A stretch of DNA of 42,891 nucleotides from JAJACP01 sp964350245 (lineage in GTDB: Bacteria > Chlamydiota > Chlamydiia > Chlamydiales > JAAKFR01). Made by a program: the position numbers and the translations under genes. Positions 1-8,472 of the stretch are shown here, piece after piece. The stretch lies in assembly GCA_964350245.1 (NCBI GenBank), contig CAYGJC010000016.1:1-42891 (forward strand). Direction: 5' to 3'. Positions within the stretch are counted from its first letter, which is position 1, and each line of letters opens with the position of its first letter. Under the pieces are notes generated by a model that saw only the letters and a program-made list of their open reading frames with translations, was not told where the DNA came from and made no database searches.

Positions 1-58
1 TTGCATGCCTCATCCACGCCGTCAGCGTTCAATCTGAACCAAGATCAAATTCTCATAT
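1..58 (-). rRNA. rrs: 16S ribosomal RNA, 5' end only
   Basis: Read on the minus strand, the first bases form the universal start of 16S rRNA (GAGAATTTGATCTTGG, TTCAGATTGAACGCTGACGG, then CGGCGTGGATGAGGCAT). The last string is the Chlamydiales signature used for order-level detection, so this short stretch identifies the organism group. The rest of the gene lies to the left of the window. The mature 5' end is placed at about 58-60 by alignment with the E. coli 16S start and is approximate. Confidence 0.95.
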
Positions 59-60
59 AA

Positions 61-397
61 AAAAATTTTTTCTGAATTAACGGGATTCAAGCTTACGCTT
101 GATTCCCCCAAGTTTCTAATCATAATGATTAGACCTGCATTTTGTCTCTTTATCGCTGTCAAGTTATGTGCTTTTCTCGATCTGCACTCACCGCTCGGTG
201 GCGGCGTTGTTCTTGCTGATTCCCTGTTTCAGAGGGTTGCGATCAACAAGAAGCCAAAACAATACTCAAACGGTGGATTTTTGCACAAGCTGCTTTTTTT
301 CTTTTTTTATTAAAAAAAGTTGTTTGCGCGCAAAACACCTAATACAAATGACTTACGAACATTGCTTTCTGTTAGACTTAAACTCATTTGAACCGGA
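61..397. other. rRNA operon leader and divergent promoter region
   Basis: No gene is supported here. It lies between the 16S start (minus strand) and tRNA-His (plus strand), so it should hold the rrn promoter and processing signals on the minus strand. Visible items are an AT-rich run next to the 16S end, a hairpin at 82-107, a TTGACA string on the minus strand at 157-162 with no convincing -10 partner, and T- and A-rich tracts around 293-318. Short open frames here show no protein-like character. Confidence 0.6.
82..107. repeat. hairpin in the 16S leader
   Basis: Arms GGGATTCAAGC (82-92) and GCTTGATTCCC (97-107) pair with one mismatch around a 4-nt loop. The hairpin sits about 25 bp upstream of the 16S 5' end on the minus strand, where the processing stem of the precursor rRNA would be expected. 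A processing or antitermination role is inference. Confidence 0.5.
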
Positions 398-426
398 TTG
401 ACATAATAGGATTGATTGAGCAAAAT
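398..426 (+). promoter_or_regulatory. sigma-70-type promoter for tRNA-His
   Basis: A perfect -35 hexamer TTGACA (398-403) is followed after exactly 17 bp by CAAAAT (421-426), four of six matches to the -10 consensus. Transcription would start near 433, a few bases before the tRNA at 439. Spacing and position make this one of the clearest promoters in the window. Confidence 0.65.
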
Positions 427-438
427 AGCTGGCTTCAT

Positions 439-513
439 GGCGATCGTAGCTCAGTCGGTTAGAGCGTCGGATTGTGATTCCGAAGGTCGCGGGTTCGAGA
501 CCCGTCGTTCGCC
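439..513 (+). tRNA. tRNA-His (GTG anticodon)
   Basis: The cloverleaf folds by eye: D stem 449-452/462-465, anticodon stem 467-471/479-483 with loop TTGTGAT and anticodon GTG at 474-476, and T stem 489-493/501-505 with TTCGAGA loop. The extra G at 439 opposite C513 is the G-1:C73 pair typical of tRNA-His. The acceptor stem 440-446/506-512 has one T-T mismatch. The CCA end is not fully encoded (CCA would need one more C). Confidence 0.95.
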
Positions 514-515
514 CA

Positions 516-802
516 TCTTTCCTCTCCCCGTTACACTTCAACTATCGTACAACTGTTCTCTGTATCGGCTTTTGGGGATTTGGCCTCTAGTTTTTCGATC
601 TTGAGCGTGGGCTATACTAAGGGGTACGTCGAGCGAAAGAGCGAAAAAATAGGAAGAAATCAACCAAAAGCATAAGCAAAGACCGAGTTTTTCAACGAAC
701 CCATACTTCATCCGCATCTGTTCGTTTGCCTGGTAGGCGCGAGATCGCAGCGCTATCAATAAGCTATTTCATCTTTTCAGCTTTCTTGCTATAACGCTTT
801 GT
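516..802. other. intergenic region before ftsK
   Basis: No clear gene. A minus-strand open frame (538-759) encodes a hydrophobic stretch resembling a signal peptide but has no good ribosome binding site and no recognisable product. No clear terminator follows tRNA-His, and the ftsK promoter was not identified. Confidence 0.4.
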
Positions 803-3034
803 ATGAGCAAACGCAAAAAACAGCCTAAGAAAAAGAAAAATCTCTCTGTTAACTCCTTGATTAAAGGGAGCGCTCTGCTTGGCTGCGCGCTTTTTTTAAG
901 CTTAAGCTTATTGAGCTACTGCGACGGGGATCCTACACGCAACTGGCTGGGGCTTGTTGGGCATGTGACGGGGTGGTGTATCAGCTATCTTTTTGGGCTT
1001 GCTAGCCTGCTCATCCCTGTTTTTCTTGGGTGGCTCGGTTGGCAGCTGGTCGCTAAAAAAACGATCCACCATCCCCGGCTTAAAACAGGCTACTTTCTGT
1101 TAGTGCTCAGCTCTCTAGCTACTCTCCTGGCTCAAGTAGCCCATGCTCTACCTGCTGCTTCCACGCTTTTTGACCGTTGGGTTTACTCTGATTTCTATCC
1201 TAATGAGGCCTCTTATCACCCAGATAATCTTCGCCACTACATCGGGGGAGTCCCCTTTCACCACCTATATATAGACACAGCCTTTAACTTGAGAAATGTT
1301 TTGGGTGGACTTGGGACCTTGCTCGTGACCCTCTCTCTCTTCTTCGCTTCAGCACTCCTTCTTACGGAAATTCCCCTTTCTTACCTGAGCGGCAAATGGA
1401 AACAATTCTACCGCTGGCTAACCAGGCCACGTAAACGTAAACCTCTTCCGGCGGTTGCCCCTTCTCTTAAAACAGCAGAGCCGTACTTGGCCAGAGAAAA
1501 CCCTCTTACTCAAGAGACACGTATCCATATTCCTGAAAAACCCAAACTGTCCAAATCTCTTCCTACCACACCCAAACGAGTCGAATCTCTTGATGACTAT
1601 ACGCTTCCCCCCGCCTCTTTGCTCACAGAGGTGGCGCCTGTTGATCAATCCAGCCTAAAAAGCGATCTAACGAGACAGGCGGAAGTTCTTGAGGAGACGC
1701 TTCTGAGTTTTGGAATTGAGGCAAAGGTAGGACACATTCACTGCGGACCTACTGTCACATCGTTTGAAGTGCACCCAGCCGTCGGGGTCAAAGTGCAAAA
1801 AATTAAAGCGCTTGAAAATGATATTGCACTGAATATGCAAGCTAAATCGATTCGGATCATCGCCCCTATTCCAGGAAAGGCGGCTGTTGGGATCGAGGTA
1901 CCTAACCCACACCCCCAAGAGGTGAGCTTTCGTGACCTTTTGGAGAACTACCAAATGGGTAGTAAAAAGGCTCATATCCCTCTTTTGCTCGGCAAAATGG
2001 TCAACGGCGATAATGTATGGAGCGATCTAACTAAAATGCCTCACTTGATCATTGCAGGGGCAACAGGATCGGGAAAATCGGTTTGTATCAATACAATCGT
2101 CATGTCGCTTGTGATGAATGTGCGTCCTGATGAGATCAAAATCTTAATGGTCGATCCGAAAAAAGTAGAGCTGACTGCCTACACCCATCTTCCTCACATG
2201 CTCGCCCCTGTCATTACAGAGCCGGGTGGCGCATGCTCTGCCTTAGGCTGGCTTGTGCAGGAGATGGAGCGCCGTTATGAGATTTTCCGCCAACTTGGCA
2301 TCCGGAATATTCTTGGCTTCAACAGTCGTAAAATCAATCAAGAACTAGAGACTTCGCTTGATCTGGAAATCCCCGAAAAACTGCCCTATATCGTCGTGAT
2401 TATCGACGAGCTGGCTGACCTCATGATGGTCTCTTCAAGCGATATTGAAACCCCCATCGCTCGTATCGCGCAGATGGCGCGCGCTGTTGGGATCCACATG
2501 ATTTTGGCTACCCAGCGCCCCTCAAGAGAGGTGATTACCGGACTGATCAAGGCCAACTTTCCTTGTCGCATTGCGTTTAAAGTCTCTAGCCGAATCAACA
2601 GCCAAATTATTATTGATGAGAATGGAGCCGAAACTCTGTTGGGTAATGGAGATATGCTCTTTTTACCTCCAGGTACCTCTTCTCTACTCCGCGCTCAGGG
2701 CGCTTTTATTCGTGATGATGATATCAACGATATCATCCACTATGTCTGCTCACAATCGCCTACTAACTACCTGATTCCTTCTTTTGACAATTACCGTCTC
2801 GCCTCCGATGAAGGTCCTGCAGGAGATTCCGTTCCACTCGATCCCCTTTATGAAGATGCCAAAACACTGGTCTTTGAAACAGGCAATGCCTCCACAACGT
2901 TTCTCCAAAGAAAAATGAAGGTGGGCTACGCACGTGCGGCTAGCTTAATGGACCAGCTTGAAGCTAATGGGATCATCGGCCCATCAGTAGGGGCCAAACC
3001 GCGCCAAATATTCTACCCACAACAAGAAGATTAA
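803..3034 (+). CDS. ftsK: DNA translocase FtsK
   Basis: Hexameric ATP-driven DNA pump that moves and resolves chromosome termini at the septum. The 743-residue protein starts with a lysine-rich tail and four hydrophobic membrane segments within the first 190 residues, followed by a short linker. The motor has the Walker A motif GATGSGKS near residue 420 and Walker B IVVIIDELADLM near residue 530. The winged-helix gamma domain, which reads chromosomal guide sequences, occupies roughly the last 65 residues. The linker is short, as in other SpoIIIE/FtsK-type small forms. It is first in a tight plus-strand run with the hydrolase and SET genes (3-bp gap to the next start), matching the C. trachomatis CT739-CT738-CT737 order. 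Retention in Chlamydiae, which divide without FtsZ, is well known. Confidence 0.97.
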   Translation: MSKRKKQPKKKKNLSVNSLIKGSALLGCALFLSLSLLSYCDGDPTRNWLGLVGHVTGWCISYLFGLASLLIPVFLGWLGWQLVAKKTIHHPRLKTGYFLLVLSSLATLLAQVAHALPAASTLFDRWVYSDFYPNEASYHPDNLRHYIGGVPFHHLYIDTAFNLRNVLGGLGTLLVTLSLFFASALLLTEIPLSYLSGKWKQFYRWLTRPRKRKPLPAVAPSLKTAEPYLARENPLTQETRIHIPEKPKLSKSLPTTPKRVESLDDYTLPPASLLTEVAPVDQSSLKSDLTRQAEVLEETLLSFGIEAKVGHIHCGPTVTSFEVHPAVGVKVQKIKALENDIALNMQAKSIRIIAPIPGKAAVGIEVPNPHPQEVSFRDLLENYQMGSKKAHIPLLLGKMVNGDNVWSDLTKMPHLIIAGATGSGKSVCINTIVMSLVMNVRPDEIKILMVDPKKVELTAYTHLPHMLAPVITEPGGACSALGWLVQEMERRYEIFRQLGIRNILGFNSRKINQELETSLDLEIPEKLPYIVVIIDELADLMMVSSSDIETPIARIAQMARAVGIHMILATQRPSREVITGLIKANFPCRIAFKVSSRINSQIIIDENGAETLLGNGDMLFLPPGTSSLLRAQGAFIRDDDINDIIHYVCSQSPTNYLIPSFDNYRLASDEGPAGDSVPLDPLYEDAKTLVFETGNASTTFLQRKMKVGYARAASLMDQLEANGIIGPSVGAKPRQIFYPQQED

Positions 3035-3037
3035 CAC

Positions 3038-3802
3038 ATGGAAGGCTACTGCCCACTTGCTTCGGGGTCTAAGGGAAATGCCCTGTATCTAGGGACCCAA
3101 AAAACAAAAATTCTCGTTGATGCCGGCATCAGCGGCCGCGCAACCAAGCAAAAACTCGCAGAGTTGGAGGTTGAACTGGATGAAATCCAAGCGATTCTCA
3201 TCTCTCATGACCACTCAGATCATATCCAAGGACTCAAAACGCTCGCTTTTCGCTACGGAATCCCGGTTTTAGCTAATTCGGAAACAGCCAAGGGGATCTA
3301 TGGCGCACTCGGGGACTGTCCGCAATTTAAAATCTTTACAACCGGAGAATCTTTTATTTTCGGAGATATCGAAATCCACCCGTTTAGCATTCAGCATGAT
3401 ACTGTTGATCCCGTAGCTTTTACGTTCAAATTTGATGGAATTAAGCTGGGAATTTGTACAGATTTAGGTTATCCAACAACCCTTGTAAAAACACATTTAC
3501 AAGAGTGTAATTACATGGTTGTGGAGGCCAACCACGAGCCTGCAATGGTCCATGCATGCGCCCGCCCGATGGTTTATAAACAGAGAGTGCTAGGAAGAAG
3601 TGGTCATCTCTCTAATGAAGCGTGTGGAACATTATTAGCTGAAGTGATGCATCCCAATCTCAAGCAGATTCACCTCGCCCACCTCTCTCAGGAATGTAAC
3701 TCGCCTGTCACGGCTCTTGAAAGGGTCCATGAAAAAATCGGGAAGAGTGTACCGGTGAGCATTGCTCCTCAAAATACACTTGCTGAACGGGTGCTATTTT
3801 GA
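3038..3802 (+). CDS. YycJ/WalJ-type metallo-beta-lactamase-fold hydrolase
   Basis: 254-residue metal-dependent hydrolase of the YycJ (WalJ) family, with the opening PLASGSKGNALYL typical of the family and the metal-binding signature SHDHSDH near residues 57-63. Further ligands are visible as QHDTVDP and GHLSNEA. Family members are thought to be nucleases linked to DNA repair or cell-wall control, but no substrate can be read from the sequence. The ATG lies 3 bp after the ftsK stop. Its own stop overlaps the TTG start of the SET gene (TTGA), so translation is probably coupled. It corresponds by position and family to CT738. Confidence 0.93.
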   Translation: MEGYCPLASGSKGNALYLGTQKTKILVDAGISGRATKQKLAELEVELDEIQAILISHDHSDHIQGLKTLAFRYGIPVLANSETAKGIYGALGDCPQFKIFTTGESFIFGDIEIHPFSIQHDTVDPVAFTFKFDGIKLGICTDLGYPTTLVKTHLQECNYMVVEANHEPAMVHACARPMVYKQRVLGRSGHLSNEACGTLLAEVMHPNLKQIHLAHLSQECNSPVTALERVHEKIGKSVPVSIAPQNTLAERVLF

Positions 3803-4458
3803 AGATACCTGTTGCCCTCACTGCCTCCGAAAAACCAAAAGACTACTCTCTTACAAGATTTGAGGAGCTTTTTGGCATCACTTATCTCAAAGAACTTACT
3901 TTTGCCGATTGGAAAACCGAACAGTGGGTAAAAAAGGCATGTGCACGTGCCCATAAAAGGAAAAAGATCGGAGAGCTGGCGCTTTGGCTGGGTTCTTTTC
4001 ATGACAAGGAGCTCACAGAGGGAACAATCCCTGCTGTTGCTGTTCGTTGGATGCATGAGAAAATTGGCTACGGTCTTTTTACCACCCAGCCTTTTCAAAA
4101 GTGGCAATTTATAGGAGAATACACCGGCATTTTACGCCGCCGCAGCCTCTTGTTTCCCGATATCAATGACTACTGCTTTATGTATCCCCGCCAGTGGCTT
4201 TCCCCCAGATTGTATACCATCGATAGCGTCAAGCACGGTAACTACACCCGCTTTATCAACCACAGCGACTACCCAAACTGCGAATCGGTTTCCGTTTACC
4301 AAAATGGAACGTTTCACATTCTTTTTCGCACTATTCGGGAGATCAAAGCAGATGAAGAACTCACCTATGACTACGGGGGGCTCTATTGGCTCCGTCGGCG
4401 AAAACTAAAAAACAACGAGAAGCTTGAAGATCTTATTCCTGCTCATAGAGACCCATAA
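3799..4458 (+). CDS. SET-domain protein lysine methyltransferase (NUE-like)
   Basis: 219 residues, the same length as the C. trachomatis effector NUE (CT737), which is secreted by the type III system and methylates host histones. SET motifs are clear: GYGLFTTQPF with GEYTG at about residues 93-113, the NHSDYPNCES motif near 153-162 that binds S-adenosylmethionine, and EELTYDYGG near 190-198 with the catalytic tyrosine. The start is TTG, overlapping the stop of the upstream hydrolase as TTGA, and no ATG fits the conserved N-terminus. The 3' end overlaps the convergent YbhB/YbcL-like gene by 26 bp. Histone targeting here is inferred from the family and conserved gene order, and chlamydial SET proteins can also act on chlamydial histone-like proteins. 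Confidence 0.9.
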   Translation: MKIPVALTASEKPKDYSLTRFEELFGITYLKELTFADWKTEQWVKKACARAHKRKKIGELALWLGSFHDKELTEGTIPAVAVRWMHEKIGYGLFTTQPFQKWQFIGEYTGILRRRSLLFPDINDYCFMYPRQWLSPRLYTIDSVKHGNYTRFINHSDYPNCESVSVYQNGTFHILFRTIREIKADEELTYDYGGLYWLRRRKLKNNEKLEDLIPAHRDP

Positions 4459-4885
4459 GCTGCGCTTCAGCCGCAATATGGCCTGCCATGGCAGCTAAAA
4501 GCTCTTCTTTAGTCGCTCCCTCAGCCAAAGCGAGCTCTTGGTCTAGTGCATATACTTTAATAAAATACCGGTGCTCGCGATCAGGAGGACACGGCCCCAT
4601 ATAACGGTTTTGCCCCCCTGTATTTTTTCCAAAAACGCCTAAAGAGGGCACGCCTTCCGGAATCTCTTTCGTGTTTGGATCAATATTAAAGGCCACCCAA
4701 TGCACCCACATTCCATCCGGACGAAGTTGATGTGGCACATCAGGATCATCCATAATCAAAGCAAGCGTTTTCGCTTCCTCAGGCACATCTGAGAGCGTTA
4801 GGGGAGGACTAATATCCACCCCTTGGCAGGTGTATTTACGGGGGATAGATTCCCCTTCGCTAAATGCTGGACTTGTAATTTGCAT
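4433..4885 (-). CDS. YbhB/YbcL family (PEBP / Raf-kinase-inhibitor-like) protein
   Basis: 150-residue phosphatidylethanolamine-binding-protein fold. The family anchors are DDPDVPHQLRPDGMWVHWV near residues 46-64 and GPCPPDREHRYFIKVYALD near 97-115, which line the anion-binding pocket. No enzymatic role is established for the bacterial family. The start ATG (4883-4885) lies inside the end of the upstream symporter gene, giving a 26-bp overlap and probably coupled translation. It matches CT736 in the conserved chlamydial order. Its 3' end overlaps the SET gene on the other strand. Confidence 0.92.
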   Translation of the reverse strand: MQITSPAFSEGESIPRKYTCQGVDISPPLTLSDVPEEAKTLALIMDDPDVPHQLRPDGMWVHWVAFNIDPNTKEIPEGVPSLGVFGKNTGGQNRYMGPCPPDREHRYFIKVYALDQELALAEGATKEELLAAMAGHIAAEAQLMGLYEQE

Positions 4886-6170
4886 CTGTGACTCCCTTTA
4901 GGTAGAAATACTCTCGACTCTCTCCAATCACTTCATTGGAAAGTCCTGCCACTCCCACCATGTTCATGACTAGCATACAGGAAAGAGAGATATCGGCTAA
5001 TGTCCACACAAAATCGACATGTAAAAGCGCCCCGACAGGAATCAACACTATATAGAGAATTTGAAATAGTCGCACATACCTTCTACCAAAAAGAAACCCA
5101 ACAGCGCGCTCTAAACAACTCGCCCAAGCAAGAGCCGTTGTATAGCCAAAGAGAACAAGAGAGCTTATAATCACAAATGAGCCTGCTGTTTGACCGACCC
5201 CCTGCTGAAAGGCATAGGTCACCATATTAGTACTCTGCAAACCTGTTGTTTCAAATGCTCCTGTGACAATTAAAACAAGTGCTGTAGTTGTGCAGACAAT
5301 CATCACAAGAAAAGGTGCCGTCAGGGCAACCACTCCATCTACAACAGGATGTTTAGTTTTAGCTCCTGCTTGTAAAATCGGAACAGAACCCGTTCCGGCA
5401 TCGGTAGCAAAAATGGCTCGATCAAATCCCGTTGTCAGTGACTTCATAACCGTGAAACCAAGCGTACCACCGACTATCGAGCTCAAACCAAAAGCCGATT
5501 GAAACAGAAGCCCGAAAGCAGGCAAAACTTTCTCATAATGCACGCCTAGGATAAATAGCGCTGTGGCTAGATAAAAAATAGCCATGACGGGGACAACAGC
5601 TGAAGAGACTCCCGCCACTTTTTTCACTCCTCCGAGAATCACCAAAGCAATTAAAAAGGCCATCCCAAACCCTACAACAAGAGGGGAAACACCTAATCTT
5701 TCCAAAGGAAGCGTCATCGAATTAATTTGAGCAAAGTTTCCTACAGTAAAAGCAGCAAGAATCACAAAAAGCGCAAAAGCAACCGCAAGAGAGCGGAGCC
5801 CCAATCCCTCCTTGAGATAATACATGGGCCCCCCGACATACTCGCCATCGCTATTCAGACGCCTGTATTTAACTCCTAAAAGACAGTTGGCGTACTGCAC
5901 AATGGAGCCCAAAAAGGTCATCACCCACATCCATACAAGAGCGCCGGGCCCGCCCATTGATAGGGCCACAGCCATTCCTGAGATATTCCCAGTCCCAAAA
6001 TTGCCAGCTAAAACAGACGCAATCGCCTGATAGTGGGAAATGTCCCCCTTTTCTCCTTTCTCTTCCTTTTTAAAGAGGTGAAAAAAGCCCATCTTTAATT
6101 TCGAAAGCTGGATACACTTTAAGCGGAAGGTGAGGTAGATGCCGATGAGGAGGATGGAGGGAAAAACCAA
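4860..6170 (-). CDS. AGCS-family sodium:alanine/glycine symporter
   Basis: Membrane carrier that imports alanine or glycine with sodium. It shows about ten hydrophobic segments and the family signatures GNFGTGNISGMAVAL and GGPGALVWMWV near the start, plus FATDAGTGSVP in the middle. The predicted TTG start (6168-6170) gives 436 residues but cuts off the usual amphipathic N-terminal helix. The same frame continues upstream for at least 13 codons (DLFVKLNEFITIY) to just below a strong AAGGAGG at 6221-6227, yet no ATG, GTG or TTG lies at the right distance in that frame. The true start is therefore unresolved. It is equivalent to CT735 by position. Confidence 0.92.
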   Translation of the reverse strand: MVFPSILLIGIYLTFRLKCIQLSKLKMGFFHLFKKEEKGEKGDISHYQAIASVLAGNFGTGNISGMAVALSMGGPGALVWMWVMTFLGSIVQYANCLLGVKYRRLNSDGEYVGGPMYYLKEGLGLRSLAVAFALFVILAAFTVGNFAQINSMTLPLERLGVSPLVVGFGMAFLIALVILGGVKKVAGVSSAVVPVMAIFYLATALFILGVHYEKVLPAFGLLFQSAFGLSSIVGGTLGFTVMKSLTTGFDRAIFATDAGTGSVPILQAGAKTKHPVVDGVVALTAPFLVMIVCTTTALVLIVTGAFETTGLQSTNMVTYAFQQGVGQTAGSFVIISSLVLFGYTTALAWASCLERAVGFLFGRRYVRLFQILYIVLIPVGALLHVDFVWTLADISLSCMLVMNMVGVAGLSNEVIGESREYFYLKGVTDANYKSSI

Positions 6171-6319
6171 ATAGATGGTAATAAACTCGTTAAGCTTTAC
6201 AAATAAATCCTTGAAACTGACCTCCTTATAAACCTATGTATTCTACCTTATCCTGACATAAACCTCAATTCAAATTAAAATTTTCCTAAGGCTTACAGAC
6301 AAGTGATACAAGGTAGAAC
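6171..6319. other. symporter leader with orphan Shine-Dalgarno
   Basis: On the minus strand, 6221-6227 reads AAGGAGG, the strongest ribosome binding site nearby. The symporter frame is open below it but has no standard start codon (TTC, AAG, GAT follow). A TTG at 6200-6202 is well spaced but in the wrong frame, which could reflect a one-base indel or a non-standard start. Confidence 0.5.
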
Positions 6320-8425
6320 CTAGCTTTTTTTACGGCGGGCAATCCATTTTTTGATCATAATAGGAACCAAGGCAAAAAGGGCAAGAGCGATCAGAGCCAC
6401 TCTCAGCTGCCAGTTAAAAAGAGCCCCCAAAGAGAACCTCTTCCCCTGCTCAAAAATAGCTCCCAGCCCTGCCCCTGCCTGAGTAAAGACGTAAGCGCCA
6501 GGTATTATGCCCACAAATGTAGTCCACGCATACGTAACAAAACGCACATTGAATAAAGCAGGCGCAATATTGACGAGCCAAAAGGGAAAAAGGGGCACAA
6601 AGCGTAGAAAGAGTAGATAGCTCCACGCATTTTTCTGGAATCCTTTTTCCATTTTCTGGACAAAAGGGCCTGCCTTCCGCCTCAAGACCTCTCCAAATGC
6701 GCTTTTTGCCGCTAAAAAAATCACAGAAGCGCCCACTGTAGCCCCCACTAAAACATAAAGGGTACTCCAGGGGATGGGAAAAAGAAACCCTCCGATCAGA
6801 CTCAAAATCGCGCCTCCCGGAAGAGAGAGCGAGGTAGCCACGGCATAGATTAAGGTGAAAAGAATAGGTGTGATCACAGGATGCGCGCCTAAAAATCCTT
6901 TAATTGCCTGGTGATGTCGTTGCAGCATCTCAAAGGTAAGGTATTTATGTGCTCCCAAAGCATAAGCCACCCCCATCAAAATAACGATAAAAAGTAGGGG
7001 CAAAAACCGCTTCCAACGAAGCCCTTTTAGCGGGTGACGCAACCAAGGGAGAAGTGTTTGGGTTAACCAGAAGTCCCCTGCACGTCGAATCGCCAAACTG
7101 TAGGTGGGATATGGGTGAATCAAACTGGCCACTTTTCGCAGAGGCACTTTCTCTTTCGCCGCCAAAGAGAGCTCGGGAAGCATCTCTCCTGCACGTGGCC
7201 CTACAATGGTGGTCCCTAAAATGTGGCTACTCATTTTTTTCGTTACGACTTTTACAAAACCTTCAGTCCGACCTGCTGTCACTGCTCGATCGTTCTCTTT
7301 CATTGGAACCATATAGGTCGCAATACCACTCTCCCCATAGCGAGCACACGCCTCACTTTCCAAAAGGCCAAAACTCGCCACCTCAGGATCAGTGTATGTC
7401 ACACGCGGAACCGATTCTCGGCTCATCTTTTTCTTGAAAGGCAAAAGAAGCGAGGTTAAAACTGTGCGCGCTTGATTTTCAGCCGAATGCGTGAACAGTG
7501 GACCACCGGTTACATCGCCCACCGCCCAAATATGCTTCTGCGAAGTTCTTCCAAAGCGATCTACATCAATACCTTGCTCAGTACACTCCACTCCCGCAGC
7601 TGCAAGATTGAGGGAAGAGACATTGGCTACGCGCCCAACAGCTACAAGGAGGGCGTCTGCCTGAATTTCTTTCACTCTCTGCTCTGATTGAATGGAAAGA
7701 GTGAACACACTGTTGTGATAATGAACAGACTGGGGACGATAACCGAGAAAAAGCTGAATTCCCTCCTCCTGAAACTTCTGCGCAATCGTGGCCTGGGCTT
7801 CAGGTTCTTCTTTTTTCAAGAGATTAGCACCCCGATGAACCTGATATACTTCTGAGCCTAAACGACTAAAAGCCTGTCCTAGCTCACAACCAATCGGCCC
7901 GCCTCCAATGACACAGAGTCGCTTAGGGATTTTTTCTAAATCAAACACGGTCTCGTTTGTTAAGTAAGGCGTCTGCTCCAATCCCTGAATAGGGGGGATC
8001 AAAGGGATAGATCCGGTTGCCAAAACAAATTGGTCAGCAGTAAAGACTTCATCACCTACCTGAACTATCTGCGCATTCTGAAAGGAGGCAATTCCCGTAA
8101 CTGTTTCAACACCAAGATTTTTTAAAGCAATTGGATCTTCATGGGAACGAACCTCCTCTATAATCCGACGCACTCTCTCAAGTGCCCGATCTCCATTCAA
8201 AAAACTCCCTTCAACACCGAGCTCCTCTCCCTGCTTCATCATGTAAGCAGCTTCTGCAGACGCAATCAACGCTTTACTTGGGATGCATCCAAAGTTTGTG
8301 CAGTCACCGCCATAGGTTCCTTTTTCAATGAGTAAGACAGATTTTCCAGCCTTAGCTGCCCCAATAGCGACAACCAACCCACCTGCGCCCGCTCCAACTA
8401 CAATAATTTGGTAATGACGAGACAT
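6320..8425 (-). CDS. pyridine-nucleotide disulfide oxidoreductase fused to a TVP38/DedA (SNARE-associated) membrane domain
   Basis: 701-residue two-part protein. Residues 1 to about 470 form a mercuric-reductase/lipoamide-dehydrogenase-like flavoprotein with FAD motif GAGAGGLVVAIGAAKAG, redox pair GGDCTNFGCIPSK, NAD-binding CVIGGGPIGCELGQAF, the second FAD motif IWAVGDVTGGPLFTHSA and the C-terminal dimer interface HPYPTYS. After a basic linker, about residues 490-700 contain a TVP38/TMEM64 (DedA-superfamily) domain with several hydrophobic segments, including SLPGGAILSLIGGFLF. The ATG at 8425 was chosen because it starts MSRHYQIIVVGAGAGG; an in-frame ATG 14 codons upstream is possible. Similar fusions occur in other bacteria, and the joint function is unknown. 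A membrane-tethered disulfide reductase for lipid or thiol homeostasis is inference. Confidence 0.88.
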   Translation of the reverse strand: MSRHYQIIVVGAGAGGLVVAIGAAKAGKSVLLIEKGTYGGDCTNFGCIPSKALIASAEAAYMMKQGEELGVEGSFLNGDRALERVRRIIEEVRSHEDPIALKNLGVETVTGIASFQNAQIVQVGDEVFTADQFVLATGSIPLIPPIQGLEQTPYLTNETVFDLEKIPKRLCVIGGGPIGCELGQAFSRLGSEVYQVHRGANLLKKEEPEAQATIAQKFQEEGIQLFLGYRPQSVHYHNSVFTLSIQSEQRVKEIQADALLVAVGRVANVSSLNLAAAGVECTEQGIDVDRFGRTSQKHIWAVGDVTGGPLFTHSAENQARTVLTSLLLPFKKKMSRESVPRVTYTDPEVASFGLLESEACARYGESGIATYMVPMKENDRAVTAGRTEGFVKVVTKKMSSHILGTTIVGPRAGEMLPELSLAAKEKVPLRKVASLIHPYPTYSLAIRRAGDFWLTQTLLPWLRHPLKGLRWKRFLPLLFIVILMGVAYALGAHKYLTFEMLQRHHQAIKGFLGAHPVITPILFTLIYAVATSLSLPGGAILSLIGGFLFPIPWSTLYVLVGATVGASVIFLAAKSAFGEVLRRKAGPFVQKMEKGFQKNAWSYLLFLRFVPLFPFWLVNIAPALFNVRFVTYAWTTFVGIIPGAYVFTQAGAGLGAIFEQGKRFSLGALFNWQLRVALIALALFALVPIMIKKWIARRKKS

Positions 8426-8472
8426 AATTTGATTATAAGAACTATAATAATATAAAAAGTAGAACAATCTAA

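Noticed and set aside
157..162. TTGACA on the minus strand as the rRNA operon -35 box
   Set aside because: No acceptable -10 hexamer at 16-18 bp was found, so the rrn promoter was not called.
538..759. Minus-strand 73-codon frame with a signal-peptide-like hydrophobic stretch
   Set aside because: No good ribosome site, no recognised product, very short mature part and a position inside a promoter region make it more likely chance.
7054..7437. 127-codon plus-strand frame within the reductase gene
   Set aside because: It lies wholly inside a well-supported gene on the other strand and has no motif.
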